Shown here one piece after another: positions 55,200 through 64,000 of a DNA stretch of 64,000 bases; the first letter of the stretch is position 1; each line of letters opens with the position of its first letter. The stretch covers positions 1-64,000 of the forward strand of contig NW_027196416.1 of assembly GCF_038502225.1 (NCBI RefSeq). Reading direction: 5' to 3'. Source of the stretch: Cherax quadricarinatus. Its lineage: Eukaryota > Arthropoda > Malacostraca > Decapoda > Parastacidae. Below the pieces are notes generated by a model. The model was not told the origin of the DNA. It saw only the letters and a program-made list of their open reading frames with translations, and did not search any database. Made by a program: the position numbers and the translations under genes.

Positions 55200-56170
55200 C
55201 TTACGCCACTGTGATGGTCACCAAGTCTAAGAATATTCTTATTTGTACCTTGTTATTTTTTTCATCCTACTCAAGCGAGATAATTCTATAATACTTATAT
55301 CTGATTCCCTTTTGCGATTATATAATGAATAAGATTATGTATAATAATTGGTTATTTATAAATAATAACTGTAATCACGTTTAGTTTTATCTCCTTCATT
55401 AATTTTGATACAATGGTTTGTAAAGTGAGTCATTCTTTGTTATTTTTATCTTGCAAATGCTGGTCTTATGTGCCAAGTCTTTGACATATTTACTTAGGAC
55501 AGTTTTGTTGTGATGGAAATATGTTGATGCCACAATTTATACAGAACGGAAAGTTCTTCGTGTTTGTCTGGAAGGTCTTGATGAAGTGTGAAGTAAGTCA
55601 AGCTACATGGGTAGCTGGTTTTTAAAAATTGTTTTCAAAAACAGTCTAGAATTACTCTAGGAAGTCGAAAACTCAATATTTCATGATATGCATAACAGAA
55701 AATTTGAGTGAAATTTAAAACCCACTCTGTCATTACATGTTTGTCATGAAACCTTCAAAATTTGGCCTAAAAGAAAAAAAAGTTTCTAGTGATTGTTTCA
55801 AAATTTTTATTAGTGTTGATGGTGCACCTTTTATCAACTTTTGATGTTGATGAACAACAAAATATACAATGCCTAAATGTTAAATTTAAATCTAGAATAA
55901 TTTATTATGGCAGTATGTTTCCTGAACTTTCAACAAGTAGAGAAAGAGTTAACAATATGCTGTTAATGATCTTTATTAAATGTTATTTTTAAATTATAAT
56001 ACATTATAATGGTAATGTAGTCAGCAAATATTCTGACTTTTATGCGTTTAATGAGCAATAACATATAAGTATTTTAGAAGACGTTTAGTCTAATTCAAGA
56101 ACACAAAATTGTGTTGATGCTGTATAGTAAAACTTTCATAATGCAGTTAAGTTGGTGGTTACATAATTTC
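55200..56170. repeat. block P, copy 2
   Basis: Collinear with 9,150-10,250 at roughly 70-75%. Shared anchors include CACTTAGGACAG/TACTTAGGACAG, GAGTGAAATTTAAA and AAAATTGTGTTG. No shared coding frame seen. Confidence 0.7.
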
Positions 56171-56227
56171 TGACAATACAAAAAAAAAGAGCAACGAAGA
56201 AAAGAGTGAGAAAACCAATGTGACAAG

Positions 56228-59200
56228 AAGGTGACATGGTCAGGTTGTATCACTGACCATCACTCACAAGAAGGTGTCATGGTCAGGTTGTATCACTGAC
56301 CATCACTCACAAGAAGGTGTCATGGTCAGGTTGTATCACTGACCATCACTCACAAGAAGGTGTCATGGTCAGGTTGTATCACTGACCATCACTCACAAGA
56401 AGGTGTCATGGTCAGGTTGCATCACTGACCATCACTCACAAGAAGGTGTCATGGTCAGGTTGTATCACTGACCATCACTCACAAGAAGGTGTCATGGTCA
56501 GGTTGTATCACTGACCATCACTCACAAGAAGGCGTCATGGTCAGGTTGTATCACTGACCATCACTCACAAGAAGGCGTCATGGTCAGGTTGTATCACTGA
56601 CCATCACTCACAAGAAGGTGTCATGGTCAGGTTGTATCACTGACCATCACTCACAAGAAGGTGTCATGGTCAGGTTGTATCACTGACCATCACTCACAAG
56701 AAGGTGTCATGGTCAGGTTGTATCACTGACCATCACTCACAAGAAGGTGTCATGGTCAGGTTGTATCACTGACCATCACTCACAAGAAGGCGTCATGGTC
56801 AGGTTGTATCATTGACCATCACTCACAAGAAGGTGTCATGGTCAGGTTGTATCATTGACCATCACTCACAAGAAGGTGTCATGGTCAGGTTGTATCACTG
56901 ACCATCACTCACAAGAAGGTGTCATGGTCAGGTTGTATCACTGACCATCACTCACAAGAAGGTGTCATGGTCAGGTTGTATCATTGACCATCACTCACAA
57001 GAAGGCGTCATGGTCAGGTTGTATCACTGACCATCACTCACAAGAAGGTGTCATGGTCAGGTTGTATCATTGACCATCACTCACAAGAAGGTGTCATGGT
57101 CAGGTTGTATCACTGACCATCACTCACAAGAAGGACCATCACTCACAAGAAGGTGTCATGGTCAGGTTGTATCACTGACCATCACTCACAAGAAGGTGTC
57201 ATGGTCAGGTTGTATCACTGACCATCACTCACAAGAAGGTGTCATGGTCAGGTTGTATCACTGACCATCACTCACAAGAAGGTGTCATGGTCAGGTTGTA
57301 TCACTGACCATCACTCACAAGAAGGTGTCATGGTCAGGTTGTATCACTGACCATCACTCACGTCATGGTCAGGTTGTATCACTGACCATCACTCACAAGA
57401 AGGTGTCATGGTCAGGTTGTATCACTGACCATCACTCACAAGAAGGTGTCATGGTCAGGTTGTATCACTGACCATCACTCACAAGAAGGTGTCATGGTCA
57501 GGTTGTATCACTGACCATCACTCACAAGAAGGCGTCATGGTCAGTCATGGTCAGGTTGTATCATTGACCATCACTCACAAGAAGGTGTCATGGTCAGGTT
57601 GTATCACTGACCATCACTCACAAGAAGGTGTCATGGTCAGGTTGTATCACTGACCATCACTCACAAGAAGGTCATGTCATGGTCAGTCACGGTCAGGTTG
57701 TATCACTGACCATCACTCACAAGAAGGTGTCATGGTCAGGTTGTATCATTGACCATCACTCACAAGAAGGTGTCATGGTCAGGTTGTATCACTGACCATC
57801 ACTCACAAGAAGGTGTCATGGTCAGGTTGTATCACTGACCATCACTCACAAGAAGGTGTCATGGTCAGGTTGTATCACTGACCATCACTCACAAGAAGGT
57901 GTCATGGTCAGGTTGTATCACTGACCATCACTCACAAGAAGGTGTCATGGTCAGGTTGTATCACTGACCATCACTCACAAGAAGGTGTCATGGTCAGGTT
58001 GTATCACTGACCATCACTCACAAGAAGGTGTCATGGTCAGGTTGTATCACTGACCATCACTCACAAGAAGGTGTCATGGTCAGGTTGTATCACTGACCAT
58101 CACTCACAAGAAGGTGTCATGGTCAGGTTGTATCACTGACCATCACTCACAAGAAGGTGTCATGGTCAGGTTGTATCACTGACCATCACTCACAAGAAGG
58201 TGTCATGGTCAGGTTGTATCACTGACCATCACTCACAAGAAGGCGTCATGGTCAGGTTGTATCACTGACCATCACTCACAAGAAGGTGTCATGGTCAGGT
58301 TGTATCACTGACCATCACTCACAAGAAGGCGTCATGGTCAGGTTGTATCATTGACCATCACTCACAAGAAGGCGTCATGGTCAGGTTGTATCATTGACCA
58401 TCACTCACAAGAAGGCGTCATGGTCAGGTTGTATCATTGACCATCACTCACAAGAAGGTGTCATGGTCAGGTTGTATCACTGACCATCACTCACAAGAAG
58501 GTGTCATGGTCAGGTTGTATCACTGACCATCACTCACAAGAAGGCGTCATGGTCAGGTTGTATCACTGACCATCACTCACAAGAAGGCGTCATGGTCAGG
58601 TTGTATCACTGACCATCACTCACAAGAAGGTGTCATGGTCAGGTTGTATCACTGACCATCACTCACAAGAAGGTGTCATGGTCAGGTTGTATCACTGACC
58701 ATCACTCACAAGAAGGTGTCATGGTCAGGTTGTATCACTGACCATCACTCACAAGAAGGACCATCACTCACAAGAAGGCGTCATGGTCAGGTTGTATCAC
58801 TGACCATCACTCACAAGAAGGTGTCATGGTCAGGTTGTATCACTGACCATCACTCACAAGAAGGTGTCATGGTCAGGTTGTATCACTGACCATCACTCAC
58901 AAGAAGGCGTCATGGTCAGGTTGTATCATTGACCATCACTCACAAGAAGGTGTCATGGTCAGGTTGTATCACTGACCATCACTCACAAGAAGGTGTCATG
59001 GTCAGGTTGTATCACTGACCATCACTCACAAGAAGGCGTCATGGTCAGGTTGTATCACTGACCATCACTCACAAGAAGGTGTCATGGTCAGGTTGTATCA
59101 TTGACCATCACTCACAAGAAGGCGTCATGGTCAGGTTGTATCATTGACCATCACTCACAAGAAGGTGTCATGGTCAGGTTGTATCACTGACCATCACTCA

Positions 59201-60675
59201 CAAGAAGGTGTCATGGTCAGGTTGTATCACTGACCATCACTCACAAGAAGGCGTCATGGTCAGGTTGTATCACTGACCATCACTCACAAGAAGGCGTCAT
59301 GGTCAGGTTGTATCACTGACCATCACTCACAAGAAGGTGTCATGGTCAGGTTGTATCATTGACCATCACTCACAAGAAGGTGTCATGGTCAGGTTGTATC
59401 ACTGACCATCACTCACAAGAAGGTGTCATGGTCAGGTTGTATCACTGACCATCACTCACAAGAAGGCGTCATGGTCAGGTTGTATCACTGACCATCACTC
59501 ACAAGAAGGCGTCATGGTCAGGTTGTATCACTGACCATCACTCACAAGAAGGTGTCATGGTCAGGTTGTATCACTGACCATCACTCACAAGAAGGCGTCA
59601 TGGTCAGGTTGTATCACTGACCATCACTCACAAGAAGGCGTCATGGTCCGGTTGTCATCACTGACCATCACTCACAAGAAGGTGTCATGGTCAGGTTGTA
59701 TCACTGACCATCACTCACAAGAAGGTGTCATGGTCAGGTTGTATCACTGACCATCACTCACAAGAAGTATCATTGACCATCACTCACAAAAAGGCGTCAT
59801 GGTCAGGTTGTATCATTGACCATCACTCACAAGAAGGTGTCATGGTCAGGTTGTATCACTGACCATCACTCACAAGAAGGTGTCATGGTCAGGTTGTATC
59901 ACTGACCATCACTCACAAGAAGGCGTCATGGTCAGGTTGTATCACTGACCATCACTTGTCATGGTCAGGTTGTATCACTGACCATCACTCACAAGAAGGT
60001 GTCATGGTCAGGTTGTATCACTGACCATCACTCACAAGAAGGCGTCATGGTCAGGTTGTATCACTGACCATCACTCACAAGAAGGTGTCATGGTCAGGTT
60101 GTATCACTGACCATCACTCAGAGGAAGGTGTCATGGTCATGGTCTGACCATCACTCACAAGAAGGTGTCATGGTCAGGTTGTATCACTGACCATCACTCA
60201 CAAGAAGGTGTCATGGTCAGGTTGTACCACTGACCATCACTCACAAGAAGGTGTCATGGCCAGGTTAGATCTCTGACCATCACTCACAAGAAGGTGTCAT
60301 GGTCAGGTTGTATCACTGACCATCACTCACAAGAAGGTGTCATGGTCAGGTTGTATCACTGACCATCACTCACAAGAAGGTGTCATGGTCAGGTTGTATC
60401 ACTGACCATCACTCACAAGAAGGTGTCATGGTCAGGTTGTATCACTGACCATCACTCACAAGAAGGCGTCATGGTCAGGTTGTATCACTGACCATCACTC
60501 ACAAGAAGGTGTCATGGTCAGGTTGTATCACTGACCATCACTCACAAGAAGGTGTCATGGTCAGGTTGTATCACTGACCATCACTCACAAGAAGGCGTCA
60601 TGGTCAGGTTGTATCACTGACCATCACTCACAAGAAGGCGTCATGGTCAGGTTGTATCACTGACCATCACTCACA
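56228..60675. repeat. 43-bp satellite with 8-bp inverted repeat
   Basis: About 103 copies (starts AGGTGTCATGGTCAGG, ends CATCACTCACAAGA). ATGGTCAG and CTGACCAT, nine bases apart, form a perfect inverted repeat. Two frequent variants are GGCGTC for GGTGTC and ATCATTG for ATCACTG. Local deletions occur at 57,360, 57,545, 57,670, 59,765, 59,955 and 60,135. Confidence 0.96.
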
Positions 60676-60960
60676 GCTGTCTCACTTTTGTTTACTTATA
60701 CTATTTTAACTGTTTACATTTGTGTACAAGTTTCTATAAAATATTTATGCAGCTACACAAATACTGTATACAAAGTCTGGAGGACACAGCATGACTTAAG
60801 ATGATTGTGTCATGAGCTGCTGATGTCCATTTGTCCCAAACATTATGTCCGCCAGAGGCTAGAATTTTTCACTGGATTGGAATGAGTATTTTATATTTTA
60901 CAGTTTTTTTATATATTGTGTTATCTCTTCATGTCTAACTTTTTATTTATGCTGCCGCAT
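60676..60960. other. single-copy AT-rich spacer
   Basis: No gene, RNA or repeat seen. Confidence 0.45.
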
Positions 60961-62280
60961 ACTTTTCTAGGTCACACTGTACTTTGAATTTTCTTATATA
61001 TCTCTCAAACTTGTTTCTATATTCTTCAACAAAGTGACTCAGTCTTCCATGTGGCAGAACAATATCAGGATTCATTTTCACACTTAAGATGTGTGGTGCT
61101 CCAACTGAGCTTATTTAGAATAATCAGAACCTTGTTGCAAACTACAGTTAAGATTACACTCTCCTGTTACTGGCTTATGAACATATCTTAATTAAGGTAA
61201 CAACTTAGATAAATCAACGCAATAGAGAATTAAGGCGAGCGCAAACTTCTTAAATAAACAGAATGTATTTTCAAGATTTTCACGTCGCAATGCCAAATTC
61301 TTGAGAATTATTTTTTTTTTAAATTTTCATGTGTTCTGAAAATGAAAACGAAGCAAATATAAAAAGAATCTTTCAGCAAATAAAAATCAGTGCATAAAAA
61401 TGGCATACAACTCAAGAGGGGAACGTTGAAAGCTGTGAACCCCAAACACAGCATCTCCTCAAAGAGGAACTTAACTTTTCAAGAGTAACCATCCCACTGA
61501 GCACATTCCATATATGATATTATAACATGTTTTAATATCATGATATACAGACTGATGTAATTACAAGGGAGGACACACAGAAATCTGCGCCTCATAATTA
61601 CACTCGCCTTGGAAGGTTCGACTGTAGTCCAGCCAGACAAGAACAAGTACTGAGTATTGAGAAATCCAGACTTCTACTTATGCTACACAGTATATTGCAC
61701 AATTTAAATATTTCCCCATGGAAATATTGTAAAATTATATTTCTGTACGTTTCTTTTTTTTTTTTTTTTTGTAGATAGGTGAGTGTTTTGTATGTGTTTG
61801 TCTGAACTAGCAAAGAAAACTGCCTTTCTATTTGTTCATGTTTTCTAAATGTAAAGGATGAAAATGTTTAAAGCTACAGATACATGTACACACAAATATA
61901 AACATTCACTAGCAAGTTTTGTTGACTTTAATGTTTCAGTATAAACATTAATACAAATATCTTATTGATATATCGTCTCTTCCATCAATCACAATTCTAA
62001 CATTCACTTTCCTGGCATAAATCACTCACCTATAATACTATAATTGTTATAGTTCAGTTCACCTGCTTTACACATTCCATAATTCCATACTACGTTTCCC
62101 CGCTATTAACCTGCTCTCTCCTTCACTCACTTCATTCATACTCATTCCTTTTTTTCTTATTTACCTCATATTCACATCCCTCATATTCTCCTCGATCATT
62201 CTCATTCACTTTTTAATTTCTTGTTACGTACTTTCTTTAAATTCGTTTCTTGCAAGAATGAAACAGATTAATAAAGTCAC
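60961..62280. repeat. block A copy 2, without LINE or arrays
   Basis: Collinear with 49.57-54.9 kb once the LINE, the SINE fragment and the 46-, 11- and 44-bp arrays are removed. It begins with one 46-bp-like unit (AGGTCACACTGTACTTTG, 60,970), includes the conserved core at 61,400-61,650, the empty LINE site at about 61,930 and the right end at about 62,068-62,260. A run of 18 T at about 61,753-61,770 is private to this copy. Confidence 0.75.
61400..61650 (+). other. block A core copy 2: conserved, function unknown
   Basis: Same hairpins and same DVITREDTQKSA-type reading as copy 1, with about five substitutions. The frame continues differently after 61,648 (after ARQEQV) because the copies diverge there. 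Confidence 0.5.
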
Positions 62281-62283
62281 TGG

Positions 62284-63897
62284 TTAGTGAAACACCTTCA
62301 TAATAGACATACCCAAGTGTTGAAGATATGTCTCATTCATAATAGATATACCCAAGTGTTGAAGATATGTCTCATTCATAATAGATATGCCCAAGTGTTG
62401 AAGATATGTCTCATTCATAATAGATATGCCCAAGTGTTGAAGATATGTCTCATTCATAATAGATATACCCAAGTGTTGAAGATATGTCTCATTCATAATA
62501 GATATACCCAAGTGTTGAAGATATGTCTCATTCATAATAGATATACCCAAGTGTTGAAGATATGTCTCATTCATAATAGATATACCCAAGTGTTGAAGAT
62601 ATGTCTCATTCATAATAGATATGCCCAAGTGTTGAAGATATGTCTCATTCATAATAGATATGCCCAAGTGTTGAAGATATGTCTCATTCATAATAGATAT
62701 ACCCAAGTGTTGAAGATATGTCTCATTCATAATAGATATACCCAAGTGTTGAAGATATGTCTCATTCATAATAGATATACCCAAGTGTTGAAGATATGTC
62801 TCATTCATAATAGATATACCCAAGTGTTGAAGATATGTCTCATTCATAATAGATATACCCAAGTGTTGAAGATATGTCTCATTCATAATAGATATACCCA
62901 AGTGTTGAAGATATGTCTCATTCATAATAGATATACCCAAGTGTTGAAGATATGTCTCATTCATAATAGATATACCCAAGTGTTGAAGATATGTCTCATT
63001 CATAATAGATATACCCAAGTGTTGAAGATATGTCTCATTCATAATAGATATACCCAAGTGTTGAAGATATGTCTCATTCATAATAGATATACCCAAGTGT
63101 TGAAGATATGTCTCATTCATAATAGATATACCCAAGTGTTGAAGATATGTCTCATTCATAATAGATATGTCCCAAGTGTTGAAGATATGTCTCATTCATA
63201 ATAGATATACCCAGTGTTGAAGATATGTCTCATTCATAATAGATATACCCAAGTGTTGAAGATATGTCTCATTCATAATAGATATACCCAAGTGTTGAAG
63301 ATATGTCTCATTCATAATAGATATACCCAAGTGTTGAAGATATGTCTCATTCATAATAGATATACCCAAGTGTTGAAGATATGTCTCATTCATAATAGAT
63401 ATACCCAAGTGTTGAAGATATGTCTCATTCATAATAGATATACCCAAGTGTTGAAGATATGTCTCATTCATAATAGATATACCCAAGTGTTGAAGATATG
63501 TCTCATTCATAATAGATATACCCAAGTGTTGAAGATATGTCTCATTCATAATAGATATACCCAAGTGTTGAAGATATGTCTCATTCATAATAGATATACC
63601 CAAGTGTTGAAGATATGTCTCATTCATAATAGATATACCCAAGTGTTGAAGATATGTCTCATTCATAATAGATATACCCAAGTGTTGAAGATGTGTCTCA
63701 TTCATATTAGATATACCCAAGTGTTGAAGATATGTCTCATTCATATTAGATATACCCAAGTGTTGAAGATATGTCTCATTCATAATAGATATACCCAAGT
63801 GTTGAAGATATGTCTCATTCATAATAGATATACCCAAGTGTTGAAGATATGTCTCATTCATAATAGATATACCCAAGTGTTGAAGATATGTCTCATT
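62284..63897. repeat. 39-bp satellite related to the fold-back arm end
   Basis: About 41 copies of a 39-bp unit (ATAATAGATATACCCAAGTG, then TTGAAGATATGTCTCATTC). One copy is a base longer at about 63,168 and one a base shorter at about 63,211. Because 39 is 13 codons and the unit lacks stops in some frames on both strands, long frames of 13-residue repeats (MNETYLQHLGISI on minus) appear on both strands; neither is a gene. Confidence 0.96.
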
Positions 63898-64000
63898 CTG
63901 CTACTTCCTATTTTCCTATACCATGAGAATAATAATTCAAGATAATTAATAAAAATTATTCCCATGCTTCATGCAAATTCCCCCAAAGAGTGAAGGTGTA
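63898..64000. other. single-copy right edge
   Basis: AT-rich, no feature seen. Confidence 0.4.

Noticed and set aside
56228..60675. CRISPR array
   Set aside because: Units are contiguous and nearly identical with no unique spacers, and the context is eukaryotic.
62284..63945. Frames of 226-304 codons on both strands
   Set aside because: The 39-bp unit is 13 codons and stop-free in these frames on both strands; both are the same repeat.

Overview
Gene-poor eukaryotic genomic DNA, most likely from a decapod crustacean (crayfish, lobster or shrimp type). That reading rests on repeats I recognise from memory as abundant in decapods: a LINE 3' tail ending in a short AGGTGAGTAC repeat plus (CA)n, an inverted repeat carrying GAAACGTTTC, a 'GGTTGGTAGACAGC' dispersed repeat, a 'CCCTTGCGGCTTAGCGC' SINE-like tail, and 'TTCTTATGTTCTTATG' LINE ends. 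No host gene, tRNA or rRNA is recognisable; two weak minus-strand candidate exons are listed. By eye, about half of the window (~32 kb) is tandem repeat, in more than a dozen families with units of 11 to 72 bp, and about another third is retrotransposon.

Layout. 0.9-4.8 kb: satellite (17-bp unit, with a 55/72-bp higher-order block at its left end). 5.7-8.7 kb: decayed transposon nest, in which a Penelope-like element is split by an antisense LINE, with a second antisense LINE tail beside it. 10.5-14.7 kb: near-complete CR1-type LINE with ORF1 and ORF2, broken by one stop and two single-base frameshifts. 16.0-25.6 kb: a 40-bp satellite interrupted by an 8.6-kb Ty3/gypsy-type LTR retrotransposon on the minus strand (gag, protease, RT-RNaseH-integrase; 292 bp of LTR shared, about three differences). 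25.6-28.2 kb: a 5'-truncated LINE with an open 713-codon RT frame. 28.2-43.4 kb: arrays of 16/47-, 20-, 18-, 19- and 24-bp units, with a fold-back element (95-bp perfect inverted arms) at 41.7-42.1 kb. 43.6-49.6 kb: 23-bp then 46-bp arrays. 50.9-53.2 kb: another 5'-truncated LINE with an intact RT frame. 53.4-54.6, 56.2-60.7 and 62.3-63.9 kb: 44-, 43- and 39-bp arrays.

Two local duplications run under this. Block A (49.6-54.9 kb) is paralogous to 60.96-62.28 kb, and block P (9.15-10.25 kb) is paralogous to 55.2-56.2 kb. The 61-kb copy of A lacks the LINE, a SINE fragment and the three tandem arrays present in the 50-kb copy, so it serves as an internal pre-insertion reference. Inside A, a ~250-bp core is ~98% identical while its flanks are ~75%, and part of it recurs at 41.1 kb; this is the strongest unexplained signal. 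The second is that the fold-back arms carry a hammerhead-ribozyme-like core (CTGATGA, stem, GAAA) and that the 39-bp satellite at the right edge resembles the end of the same arm.

The genes present belong to mobile elements and do not form a host pathway. Very long open frames inside arrays reflect stop-free repeat units and are not annotated as genes. Identity figures are eye estimates.
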